Assembly: GCA_903822245.1 (NCBI GenBank)
Contig: CAIJOE010000023.1
Span: forward strand, 1 to 25,243
Reading direction: 5' to 3'
From: an uncultured Actinomycetes bacterium
GTDB taxonomy: Bacteria; Actinomycetota; Actinomycetes; Nanopelagicales; Nanopelagicaceae
DNA: 25,243 nt
Part shown: piece after piece, positions 18,150-25,196 of the stretch
How the letters are laid out: every line of letters begins with the position of its first letter
Numbering within the stretch: position 1 is the first letter of the stretch
The notes under the pieces: model-generated
Database searches by the model: none
What the model was told of the DNA's origin: nothing
The model's input: the letters and a program-made list of their open reading frames with translations, nothing else
Program-made: the position numbers and the translations under genes

Positions 18150-19093
18150 TATGCAGCCACCCGCTCAATAGCTCGTAGGCGCATTGATTGCGCACGTGCA
18201 TTAAGCGAAATCTCTTCTGCACTTGCCGATTCGCTGCCACGAATAACTAAGTTATAGCTTGCCGCTGAATTAGGTAGATCAATTGGAAGCCCGAGAGGAG
18301 TATGTGAGGCGGTTACCTTGGTAAAGGCACTTTTAACAATCTTGTCCTCTAGGGATTGATAGGACATAACAACTAGGCGCCCGCCAATTCGAATTGACGA
18401 GATTGCTTGCGGTATGGCCCGCTCTAGTACTTCTAGCTCTTGATTAACTTCAATTCGAAGCGCCTGGAAGGTGCGCTTTGCTGGATTTCCACCAGTTCTT
18501 CTTGTGGCCGCTGGAATGCTGGCTTTAACTAATTCGGCAAGTTCCTTGGTGGACTTTAATTTTCCAGTTTCGCGAGCAGCAATTATGTTATCTACTACCC
18601 GAGTAGCAAACTTCTCTTCTCCATAATTTCTAATTACTCGAACTAGATCATTTCTAGAATAAGTATCCAAAACTTCTTGTGCGCTTAAGCCAGTACTTTG
18701 ATCCATGCGCATATCAAGTGGGGCATCTTGTGAATAGGCAAAGCCTCGTTCAGGCGTATCTAGCTGCATTGAAGAAACGCCAAGATCAAAGAGAATTCCA
18801 TCTACTTCCGAAATTCCCATGCTACCTAAGACTTCAGAGATTTGGTCATAAACTGCGTGGACGATTGTTATTCGTTCTTGCGTAGCGTGCAGATTCTTCT
18901 TTGCAATTTCAATAGCACCTAGGTCGCGGTCAAAGCCAATTACTTTCAGATTTGGAAAACGCTCTAAAAGTTCTTTACTGTGTCCACCCATACCTAAAGT
19001 TGCATCAATTACAACTGGGTTTGAACTTTTTTCAATAGCGGGAGTTAATAGAGCAATGCAACGCTCTAGCGCAACAGGTATGTGTTGTTGCAT
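18149..19093 (-). CDS. rsmH: 16S rRNA (cytosine1402-N4)-methyltransferase RsmH
   Basis: Methylates N4 of C1402 in 16S rRNA using S-adenosylmethionine; also known as MraW. The 314 residues match the family. SAM-binding motif I is DATLGMGGHSKELL (30-43), and FDLGVSSMQLDTPERGFAYSQDAPLDMRMD is the highly conserved family block. ARRTGGNPAKRTFQALRIEVN and the C-terminal SYQSLEDKIVK are further hallmarks. The ATG has a purine-rich site AAGGGGGAG just upstream. The gene is preceded by a structured RNA leader, suggesting that its expression, and perhaps that of the genes behind it, is controlled separately from mraZ. Confidence 0.97.
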   Translation of the reverse strand: MQQHIPVALERCIALLTPAIEKSSNPVVIDATLGMGGHSKELLERFPNLKVIGFDRDLGAIEIAKKNLHATQERITIVHAVYDQISEVLGSMGISEVDGILFDLGVSSMQLDTPERGFAYSQDAPLDMRMDQSTGLSAQEVLDTYSRNDLVRVIRNYGEEKFATRVVDNIIAARETGKLKSTKELAELVKASIPAATRRTGGNPAKRTFQALRIEVNQELEVLERAIPQAISSIRIGGRLVVMSYQSLEDKIVKSAFTKVTASHTPLGLPIDLPNSAASYNLVIRGSESASAEEISLNARAQSMRLRAIERVAA

Positions 19094-19159
19094 CTACTCC
19101 CCCTTCTTTTCGCTTCTTGTATTTCGTTGGTTGTTATTTAGTTTTATTGCTTTTGTTTT

Positions 19160-19252
19160 ATCTGCTCTGGTCACCGCCGGCCGACGGAACTTGGGGGTAA
19201 CGGCGCCGGGGAAGGGGCGTCGTTGCTGAGGTCGGCGATGGCCACAACAGAT
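19160..19252 (-). ncRNA. mraW RNA motif: structured leader of rsmH
   Basis: On the - strand the 93 bases fold into an outer stem of 23 positions (19252-19230 with 19182-19160) with 18 Watson-Crick pairs, two G-U wobbles and three mismatches. Inside is a second stem of nine positions (19224-19216 with 19207-19199) with one A-C mismatch. It closes on an eight-base loop CCUUCCCC. A 5-base and a 16-base unpaired stretch flank the inner stem. The element starts about 10 bases after the mraZ stop and ends 66 bases before the rsmH ATG. It is very GC-rich, in contrast to the AT-rich spacer behind it. A conserved actinobacterial RNA named mraW, located upstream of mraW/rsmH, is described, and I recall a CUUCCCC terminal loop in it. 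Pairing and loop are seen directly; the family match is from recall. Confidence 0.8.
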
Positions 19253-19261
19253 GAAACTTTT

Positions 19262-19693
19262 TTAGAAGAGCCCGGGTAACACCTCCGAAGAAACATCAGA
19301 GAAACTCTTCTCACGATCAGCCAAATAGCTATCCCAAGAAGAGCTATCCCAAATTTCTAAACGAGTGTTTGCACCGATAACAACGCAATCTTTTTCAAGT
19401 GCGGCATAAGTGCGAAGCCCACTTGGAATAGTTACGCGACCTTGTTTATCTGGAACTTCATCGTGTGCCCCGGCAAACATCACGCGCATGTAATCTCTTG
19501 CCGCTTTTTCAGTAACTGGTGCTTGACGAAGTCGCTCAGTAATTGCTGAAAATTCGCCACTTGGAAATACATATAAGCAACGCTCTTGGCCCTTTGTGAT
19601 GACTAAGCCATTTGAAAGTTCATCGCGGAATCTGGCGGGCAAGATTATGCGCCCTTTTTCATCAAGCTTGGGTTCATGGGTACCTAAAAACAC
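19262..19693 (-). CDS. mraZ: Transcriptional regulator MraZ
   Basis: A 143-residue protein with two SpoVT/AbrB-type DNA-binding repeats, each with the DxxGR signature: KLDEKGRIILPARFRDEL near the start and EVPDKQGRVTIPSGLR in the second half. MraZ forms ring oligomers, binds short G-rich boxes before its own gene and represses the dcw operon. The GTG at 19693 gives the family-typical start FLGTHEPKLDEKGR and has an ideal ribosome binding site 8 bases upstream. The in-frame GTG at 19702 lies inside that site. It is the first gene of the operon, with matching boxes upstream. Confidence 0.96.
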   Translation of the reverse strand: MFLGTHEPKLDEKGRIILPARFRDELSNGLVITKGQERCLYVFPSGEFSAITERLRQAPVTEKAARDYMRVMFAGAHDEVPDKQGRVTIPSGLRTYAALEKDCVVIGANTRLEIWDSSSWDSYLADREKSFSDVSSEVLPGLF

Positions 19694-19699
19694 TTGACC

Positions 19700-19708
19700 C
19701 ACCTCCCC
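19700..19708 (-). promoter_or_regulatory. Ribosome binding site that fixes the mraZ GTG start
   Basis: The - strand reads GGGGAGGTG, with its GGAGG core ending 8 bases before the GTG at 19693. The alternative GTG at 19702 is part of this site and so is unlikely to be the start. Confidence 0.8.
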
Positions 19709-19759
19709 TAAATTTTCTTAGTTCCTACGCTCAAATCCCCCCGGAAATGAGTACTAGAA

Positions 19760-19823
19760 CCACTTTACTCCATTTTTCCCCACTTTCAACCATCTTCGAC
19801 CATTTATTTCCCCTTTTACCCCC
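19760..19823 (-). promoter_or_regulatory. MraZ-binding box array: seven boxes on a 10-bp period
   Basis: On the - strand a four-base G box recurs every 10 bases: GTGG (19763-19760), ATGG (19773-19770), GTGG (19783-19780), ATGG (19793-19790), ATGG (19803-19800), GGGG (19813-19810) and GGGG (19823-19820). Spacers are A-rich. MraZ proteins elsewhere bind TGGG-type direct repeats on a 10-bp period upstream of mraZ, one box per subunit of the ring. The array overlaps the predicted mraZ promoter, so binding should repress. The periodicity is seen directly; MraZ as the ligand is inferred from position. Confidence 0.75.
19762..19789 (-). promoter_or_regulatory. Putative mraZ (dcw operon) promoter
   Basis: On the - strand, TTGAAA (19789-19784) and TAAAGT (19767-19762) are 16 bases apart, predicting a start near 19755 and a leader of about 60 bases. 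Both boxes lie inside the 10-bp repeat array, which fits autorepression by MraZ. Confidence 0.4.
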
Positions 19824-19845
19824 ATGGCAATCCCCTTTTGGGCAT

Positions 19846-19872
19846 AAAAAAACCACCCATCTCTTGGGTGGT
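19846..19872 (-). terminator. Rho-independent terminator after the DUF3040 gene
   Basis: On the - strand ACCACCCA pairs perfectly with TGGGTGGT (19872-19865 and 19859-19852) around a 5-base loop, followed directly by seven T residues. It lies 20 bases after the DUF3040 stop and separates that transcript from the mraZ promoter. Confidence 0.9.
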
Positions 19873-19891
19873 CCTTAGGCTCTAAAACTAA

Positions 19892-20245
19892 CTACCTATC
19901 GAAATTACGCTTATCCCAACGATCCTCAAGGCGCTGTGACCAGTTCTTGCCCGGTTTGCGAGCGCCTTTTGCCGCCCCAGCTTTTAGATTGAAGTTAGAC
20001 ACAGCCAAGACAAGCCCGGCAAGGGCAACTAGGAATCCCACGATCCCAACTACGACTTGTTGAGCAATTAGGCCAGTCAAAAGCAAGGCCATGCCGCCAA
20101 GGACTGTAGCCACGCCCCCTAATAGTCGAGAAGCCTGCGGGGTGCGTGAACTGCCATTTAGCGTTGAAACTAAACGAGGGTCATCTTGCGTAAGGGCAGC
20201 TTCCATCTCGGCAAGCATGCGCTTTTCATGATCAGAAAGTGCCAC
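19892..20245 (-). CDS. DUF3040 family small membrane protein
   Basis: A 117-residue protein of unknown function. The start LSDHEKRMLAEMEAALTQDDPRLVSTL matches the conserved N-terminal block of the actinobacterial DUF3040 family. Two adjacent hydrophobic segments at about 42-60 and 63-84 are followed by a basic tail (KGARKPGKNWSQRLEDRWDKR). GTG at 20245 is chosen because it begins the conserved block; ATG at 20266 would add seven non-family residues. A -10-like TATATT lies 8 bases upstream of the GTG, so the transcript may be leaderless. It commonly neighbours mraZ in actinobacteria, but no role in division is established. Confidence 0.85.
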   Translation of the reverse strand: MALSDHEKRMLAEMEAALTQDDPRLVSTLNGSSRTPQASRLLGGVATVLGGMALLLTGLIAQQVVVGIVGFLVALAGLVLAVSNFNLKAGAAKGARKPGKNWSQRLEDRWDKRNFDR

Positions 20246-20253
20246 AAGGCGAG

Positions 20254-20259
20254 AATATA
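20254..20259 (-). promoter_or_regulatory. Putative -10 box for a near-leaderless DUF3040 transcript
   Basis: TATATT on the - strand ends 8 bases before the GTG at 20245, which would place the transcription start at or next to the start codon. No convincing -35 box is visible and no ribosome binding site precedes the gene. Confidence 0.35.
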
Positions 20260-20320
20260 GCCACATAGCGTCTATGGAAAGTTGAAAGGGCTACTTTCTT
20301 GAAATGCTAAGCCGATTCAC

Positions 20321-21556
20321 TCAACTCTCTGAGTCCCCTTGATCATCAGGCTCAATTAGCCTTGCTGGGCGCACACTTCCGGCGCCAAATCGGGCGCTGG
20401 CCTTATCTATTGCCGCAGTGGCCTCACGCCAACCCTTATCTCTCTCCCCTAATTCCAGTTGTTCTGGGCCATCCACGCCATCCATCAGATTCTCTAGCCC
20501 AACCCCAACTAGACGAATTCGAGCGCGATCAAGTTTTAGAGCAAGAAAAAGTGACTTAGCTACTTCAAATACTTCTTTAGTTCCACTAATCGGTAATGTA
20601 AAAGTCTTAGATCTATTGATGGTTTTAAAATCGGCGAATCTGACTTTGATAGAAATAGTTCTTGCACTCATTTCTTTAGCACGCATCCGGGCGGTAGCTT
20701 TTTCAGTAAGTCGTAAAAACTCACGCAAGATTATTTCCTGATCTTCGATATCTCTAGAAAATGTCTCAGCTGCGCTTATTGATTTATCAATCTCTTCCGG
20801 CTCAACATCTCGGTAATCACGCCCCCATGCAAGCTCATAAAGTGAAGCACCTGATGCCTCACCAAGTGCTCGGATCAAAGTACTTCTCGGAGTATTGGCA
20901 ATATCTGCAACTGTCCGTAAGCCTAATTTTTGTAATTCCTCGTTTGTCTTGGGACCAACACCCCACATCGCATTTACTGGAAGTGGGTGCAAAAATTCAA
21001 GAATTCTATCGGGGGCTATCTCCAACATGCCATTTGGTTTACATCGACTAGATGCTAATTTTGCAATAAATTTATTTGAGGCGATTCCCACTGAGCAAGT
21101 TATTCCTTGCGACTTAAAGACTTGCTCACGAATAGATTGCCCAATATCCCGGCCTGAACCAAGCAATCGTTTAGCTCCAGTTACATCGATAAAGGCTTCA
21201 TCTAATGAGATCGGCTCTACAAACGGTGAAACGGATCTAAAGATTTCCATCACATGCCCAGAAACTTCAGAGTAGCGCTCATGATTTACTGGAAGAAATA
21301 CCGCATGCGGAGCTAGGCGCTTTGCTTGGCCTACTGGCATAGCTGAGTGAATTCCGAATTTACGAGCCTCATAATTGGCCGCTGAAACTACCCCTCGCAC
21401 ACCCATTCCAACAACGACCGGTTTGCCCTTTAGTGATGGGTCATCGTGCTCTTCAACTGAAGCAAAGAAGGCGTCCATATCAACATGGAGAATTGTGGAA
21501 AATTCTTCACGCATCTCGGGCTCGTTCATGAACATTGAGATTACGCCACTTTTCAT
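20321..21556 (-). CDS. dinB: Y-family DNA polymerase IV (DinB)
   Basis: A translesion DNA polymerase. It has HVDMDAFFASVE (Asp26 and Asp28) and SLDEAFID (Asp119-Glu120), the metal-binding carboxylates, followed by the SVGIASNKFIAKLAS fingers/palm block, helix-hairpin-helix segments (WGVGPKTNEELQKLG) and the little-finger domain. QLELGE near residue 388 resembles a sliding-clamp motif. The catalytic carboxylates show it is a true polymerase. The start is uncertain: ATG at 21556 overlaps dnaE2 by 50 bases, and ATGs at 21529 and 21514 (the last giving an 8-base ATGCGTGA overlap) are equally possible. It is the last gene of the SOS unit and probably co-transcribed with dnaE2. Confidence 0.93.
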   Translation of the reverse strand: MKSGVISMFMNEPEMREEFSTILHVDMDAFFASVEEHDDPSLKGKPVVVGMGVRGVVSAANYEARKFGIHSAMPVGQAKRLAPHAVFLPVNHERYSEVSGHVMEIFRSVSPFVEPISLDEAFIDVTGAKRLLGSGRDIGQSIREQVFKSQGITCSVGIASNKFIAKLASSRCKPNGMLEIAPDRILEFLHPLPVNAMWGVGPKTNEELQKLGLRTVADIANTPRSTLIRALGEASGASLYELAWGRDYRDVEPEEIDKSISAAETFSRDIEDQEIILREFLRLTEKATARMRAKEMSARTISIKVRFADFKTINRSKTFTLPISGTKEVFEVAKSLFLALKLDRARIRLVGVGLENLMDGVDGPEQLELGERDKGWREATAAIDKASARFGAGSVRPARLIEPDDQGDSES

Positions 21557-24500
21557 AGGAAGCAGATAACTCCCACGCCGCAGTTGCTCTAAGAGAAATA
21601 CCCCGTGGGCCAGTTCTTCTAATTACGCCACGGGCTAAAAATAACCAAGAGTTTCTAAGTAGCGCCGCATAGCTATTTTGCACATCTTCAAAGAAAGTTA
21701 GATCGTTGCAACCAAAACCATCATCTAGTGTTAAGAACATAACCCGCCGACCAGAACGCACTGGTGGGGTTTGCAGTGCCACTTTGACTCCCGCGACCAA
21801 GACTGAAGTGCCAGCGGGGTGGTTCATAAGATCGCAGGAACGAACGGCGCCAATACTGTTTAGAAAATCACCGTAGAACTCCAACATATGTGCCGAGATA
21901 TCCATGCCCGTTATCGCTACTTCGGTTCGCACTCGCTCACTAGCAGTTAAATCCGGTAACCCACTAGAAATTAACTCCGATGGAGCTAATTCAAAAGTTA
22001 ATTGATTATTAGATGCCGGGCTCTTTGAGCCAGCCAGGCGATAGATATCTTGCAGATGCAATAGCAGATCCCGGCGGTTTAACTTTGAACTCTTTAGGTT
22101 ATGCAGTTCATCAAAAGCCCCGATCATCACCAAGCTCTCGGTTATCGGTCGGCTGGCTCCAGAGCGATAAACAAAATCTGCTAAATCGATATAGGGCCGG
22201 CCAGAAATGATTGATTTAATCTCGGCATCATTAATTCCCACCACGTCACAAAGCGCAGTTCTAATTGCAAAGCCTCTGGCATCTGGCAGTGAGAGGGAGA
22301 TTCCAGAACTCTTAGAATCCGGCGCTAGGTAAGGGGCTCTAGTCATGTTCGCACTTGGCTCAACCAAATATGTAGCACCAGATAAATTCACATCAATTGG
22401 GGCGATCTCAATTCCCCATTGTCTGGCCTCATCTAAAATTACTCGCTTTGGATACATCCCAGGATCATGCGTGAGAACACCAGCCAAGAAAGCTGCAGTG
22501 TGATGGGTCTTTAGCCAAGCTGATTGATAAGTGGGCAAGGCAAAAGCTGCAGCATGGGCTTTGCAAAAACCAAAAGAAGCAAATGCGCGCAAAATATCCC
22601 AAACCTCTTGCACCACTTCAAAGCTGTATCCCTTTGCCAGGGCGGCCGGAAAAAACCAATCACAAACTAATTGCTGTCCCTGAGGCGTGCCAAGCTCACG
22701 GCGTTTTTCATCAGCTTGCGCAAAACTAACTCCGGCCAGAATTGAAATTATCTTTATAACTTGTTCATGGAAAACAACTACTCCCTCAGTTTCAGCTAAA
22801 ACCTCACGTAGGTCTTCGTGAATTATCAGCCTGGCGCGCAAACCTTGACGGGTGCCAAGAAATGGCGTGATCATGTCGCTCTTAACTGGTCCTGGGCGAA
22901 AGAGTGAGATATCAATAATTAGATCAGTAAAAGTATCGGGCGCGAACTTTCCAACCAGTTCTCGCTGTCCCGGACTTTCAATTTGGAATATTCCAAGGGT
23001 TCTAGTTGATTTAATTAAATCAAAAGTCGGTTGATCATCTAATTTGATTGCATCAATATCTAGCACCTGCCCTGTGACTCTTTTAATCTCGGAAAGTGAA
23101 TAGGTAATTGCCGATTGCATCCGGACTCCAAGGACGTCTAGCTTTAGTAGCCCAATAGCCTCAACATCATCTTTATCAAAAGCCAACATCGGATAACCAC
23201 TTGCACTGCGTTCAATTGGCGCATGATCTTGTAGTCCAATATCGGAAAGTGCGATAGCACACGGATGCATTGAAAGATGCCGAGGCAAGCCATCTAGCCG
23301 CCCGGCTAGAGCAACTGCCAGCTTTAATATCGGAGTATCTAGATTTAGATTCTTTAGCTCTGGCAAGTTTGCTAGCGCCTTACCAATATTGCTGGCTCGA
23401 ATATGTGGAAGTGACTTTGCTATTTGATCAATCTCCATCGGAGAGATCCCTAGCGCTGCTCCTACATCACGAATTGCATGCCGAGCTCGGTAAGTCTCCA
23501 CCATGGAAACCGTGGCACACCTTGATTGATTGCCCGGACCTGACCAATTTGAGTCACCATACTTCTCAAAGATTGCATCATAAATTTCTAGCCGGCGATC
23601 TGACTCAACATCAATATCGATATCGGGTAGCTCACCTCTAAGCGGCGAACAAAAGCGTTCCATAAGTAAGCCGTGAGCTATTGGCTCTACCCCAGAGATT
23701 CCAAGTACATGGCAAATCAAAGAACCCGCGCCACTTCCTCTAGCAGCAACTCGGATTCCTCTGGCCCGAGAGATATCGGTAATATCTGCAACGGTGAGAA
23801 AATAAGTTTCATAGCCCAGGCTTTGCACCGTGGCTAATTCTTCTTCTAATCTAGATGTGGCTTTGATTGAATCGGCGCCAAAATATTTCTTACTAATTCC
23901 AGCTTCACATCTTTCCCGTAATTGTTTTACTAATTCAATTCGATTCTTTGCCCCAACTACACTGGCCTCAGGCAAGTGGATCTGGCCAATTCCAACATCC
24001 AATCGTGGCGAGAGATGTGCCCGCTGGGCCCATAAAGCAGTTGTGCTTAATAAGCCATAACCGTTTCGCTCACCTGCTAGCCGTGAAATCTCATCAGCCA
24101 AGAACCCCATCTCATCGCCAGACTTTAAATAGCCCTCGCTATTTGCCCGCTCAACGCTCTTAGTATTTAAGGGAATTAGCTGTCTAGTTGCGTCTAAAAC
24201 ATCAGCTACTGGACCATCTTTTCGATCCAGCATTCGGACCGAATTTGTTATCACTGCCGGCAACTTATTATCGCGGGCAAAGCTAAGTAACTTTGCTGCG
24301 TGAGATGTTGAGTATGGGCCATCACCGCGAACTTGATGAGTCACGCACTCAATGCCTTGGTCAGCAAAGAGTTCTCTAGTCGCGCTAAAGATTGATAGCG
24401 CTTGCGAAGTCCTCCTAGCCGCTATTGCAGAAGCAAGTTGTGACTCAGGACCATGCAAAAGAAGGACTTTGGATGAATCTTGCGAGAACTTCTCCAGTAC

Positions 24501-24824
24501 CTCATAATTCAAAATGTTCTGCTCGCTATTCATTTTTACCGCAGTCACTAAGCGATATAGCGAATCTAGGTGGCCACCCTGGGCTAAGAGGGTTACGCGA
24601 TACTTTTTCTGCACAAAACTTAGATTCACACCAAGGATTGGGGTAATCCCATTACTTTCACAACTCTGAACAAAGCGAATTGCCCCGGGCATGCCATCTC
24701 GATCAGTTAGTGCCAGCGCAGTCATTTCAAACTTAGCTGCGCGCTCGACCAATTGATCGACATGTGCGGTGCCATATTTAAATGAGTAACCACTTGCTAC
24801 ATGCAAATGTATGAAGGCTGACAT
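21507..24824 (-). CDS. dnaE2: Error-prone DNA polymerase III alpha subunit (DnaE2/ImuC type)
   Basis: A C-family DNA polymerase of 1105 residues. The order is PHP domain (about 1-210), palm with catalytic aspartates in PDIDID (Asp401 and Asp403, with Asp405 alongside), fingers, tandem HhH, and a C-terminal OB fold (about 985-1060). Length, the GFCKAHAAAFALPTYQSAWLKTHH block and the compact C-terminus fit DnaE2 rather than the longer replicative DnaE1. The PHP region reads HLHVASGYS and LTDRDG, where replicative enzymes have a histidine after LTD, so proofreading is unlikely. QLTFEL at 941-946 could be a clamp-binding site. Placement between DUF6504 and dinB under an SOS box points to damage-induced mutagenesis. 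Confidence 0.92.
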   Translation of the reverse strand: MSAFIHLHVASGYSFKYGTAHVDQLVERAAKFEMTALALTDRDGMPGAIRFVQSCESNGITPILGVNLSFVQKKYRVTLLAQGGHLDSLYRLVTAVKMNSEQNILNYEVLEKFSQDSSKVLLLHGPESQLASAIAARRTSQALSIFSATRELFADQGIECVTHQVRGDGPYSTSHAAKLLSFARDNKLPAVITNSVRMLDRKDGPVADVLDATRQLIPLNTKSVERANSEGYLKSGDEMGFLADEISRLAGERNGYGLLSTTALWAQRAHLSPRLDVGIGQIHLPEASVVGAKNRIELVKQLRERCEAGISKKYFGADSIKATSRLEEELATVQSLGYETYFLTVADITDISRARGIRVAARGSGAGSLICHVLGISGVEPIAHGLLMERFCSPLRGELPDIDIDVESDRRLEIYDAIFEKYGDSNWSGPGNQSRCATVSMVETYRARHAIRDVGAALGISPMEIDQIAKSLPHIRASNIGKALANLPELKNLNLDTPILKLAVALAGRLDGLPRHLSMHPCAIALSDIGLQDHAPIERSASGYPMLAFDKDDVEAIGLLKLDVLGVRMQSAITYSLSEIKRVTGQVLDIDAIKLDDQPTFDLIKSTRTLGIFQIESPGQRELVGKFAPDTFTDLIIDISLFRPGPVKSDMITPFLGTRQGLRARLIIHEDLREVLAETEGVVVFHEQVIKIISILAGVSFAQADEKRRELGTPQGQQLVCDWFFPAALAKGYSFEVVQEVWDILRAFASFGFCKAHAAAFALPTYQSAWLKTHHTAAFLAGVLTHDPGMYPKRVILDEARQWGIEIAPIDVNLSGATYLVEPSANMTRAPYLAPDSKSSGISLSLPDARGFAIRTALCDVVGINDAEIKSIISGRPYIDLADFVYRSGASRPITESLVMIGAFDELHNLKSSKLNRRDLLLHLQDIYRLAGSKSPASNNQLTFELAPSELISSGLPDLTASERVRTEVAITGMDISAHMLEFYGDFLNSIGAVRSCDLMNHPAGTSVLVAGVKVALQTPPVRSGRRVMFLTLDDGFGCNDLTFFEDVQNSYAALLRNSWLFLARGVIRRTGPRGISLRATAAWELSASYEKWRNLNVHERARDA

Positions 24825-24830
24825 CGGTGA

Positions 24831-24850
24831 GTGGTCTAGAGTGGTCTAGA
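24831..24850. repeat. Perfect tandem duplication of a 10-bp unit
   Basis: GTGGTCTAGA occurs twice in direct succession at the DUF6504-dnaE2 junction. The DUF6504 stop lies in the dnaE2-proximal copy. It looks like a recent slippage duplication. Confidence 0.9.
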
Positions 24851-25159
24851 AGTTGGGCGAATTAGCCAAGTCTTAGTTATCTCATCTAGTTCGATCTCAA
24901 ATGTAGTCAGCGCTCCTTCGGGAGCTGCTTCCACTCGCCAAATTGCCCGAGCTCCATCATCTAATGAGTCCAAAATACTTTGGTCGTTCTGATGGTTATG
25001 GCCATCGCTAATTCGATTCCACCAACCACCTGATTCACGCCATCTAGAGATAACGGCATGGATATGGAACTTGCGCCCTTTGTATATGAACTCGGTTGGC
25101 TCGCCCTCTGGGGCGATTACTCGCGCCGTGGCTTTTTGGACTTCTGCATTTTCGAACAT
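24836..25159 (-). CDS. DUF6504 family protein, first gene of the SOS unit
   Basis: A 107-residue soluble protein of unknown function. I recognise it as the small actinobacterial family found beside dnaE2/dinB genes; a core reads EFIYKGRKFHIHAVISRWRE followed by WWNRISD and an IWRVEA strand. It is rich in Trp and beta strands and shows no signal peptide, membrane segment or enzyme motif. ATG at 25159 is chosen because it lies 8 bases after a -10 box, which fits a leaderless mRNA, and because residues encoded upstream would come from the SOS box. The gene is 11 bases upstream of dnaE2. A role in the damage-induced polymerase complex is inferred from position only. Confidence 0.78.
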   Translation of the reverse strand: MFENAEVQKATARVIAPEGEPTEFIYKGRKFHIHAVISRWRESGGWWNRISDGHNHQNDQSILDSLDDGARAIWRVEAAPEGALTTFEIELDEITKTWLIRPTSRPL

Positions 25160-25168
25160 ATGTTCGAA
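25151..25168. promoter_or_regulatory. LexA-binding SOS box
   Basis: TTCGAACATATGTTCGAA is a perfect 18-bp palindrome containing the Gram-positive/actinobacterial LexA core CGAACNNNNGTTCG. It covers the region between the -10 box and the DUF6504 ATG and includes the ATG itself, so LexA binding would block RNA polymerase. Confidence 0.92.
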
Positions 25169-25196
25169 AGATAACCACCCCCACCGACAGGCGCAA
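25168..25196 (-). promoter_or_regulatory. Promoter of the DUF6504-dnaE2-dinB unit
   Basis: On the - strand TTGCGC (25196-25191) and TATCTT (25173-25168) are exactly 17 bases apart. The predicted start falls at about 25160, next to the ATG at 25159, giving a leaderless transcript. The -10 box abuts the SOS palindrome. The remaining bases to the window end hold no gene that I can see. Confidence 0.6.

Noticed and set aside
20272..20310. Possible terminator after dinB (GAAAGT/ACTTTC hairpin).
   Set aside because: The stem is only six pairs with a ten-base loop and no T tract on the - strand.
20895..21275. 126-codon + strand frame opposite dinB.
   Set aside because: It is a shadow of the conserved polymerase gene with no ribosome binding site or domain pattern.
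23270..23641. 123-codon + strand frame opposite dnaE2.
   Set aside because: It lies opposite the catalytic region of dnaE2 and has no recognisable protein features.
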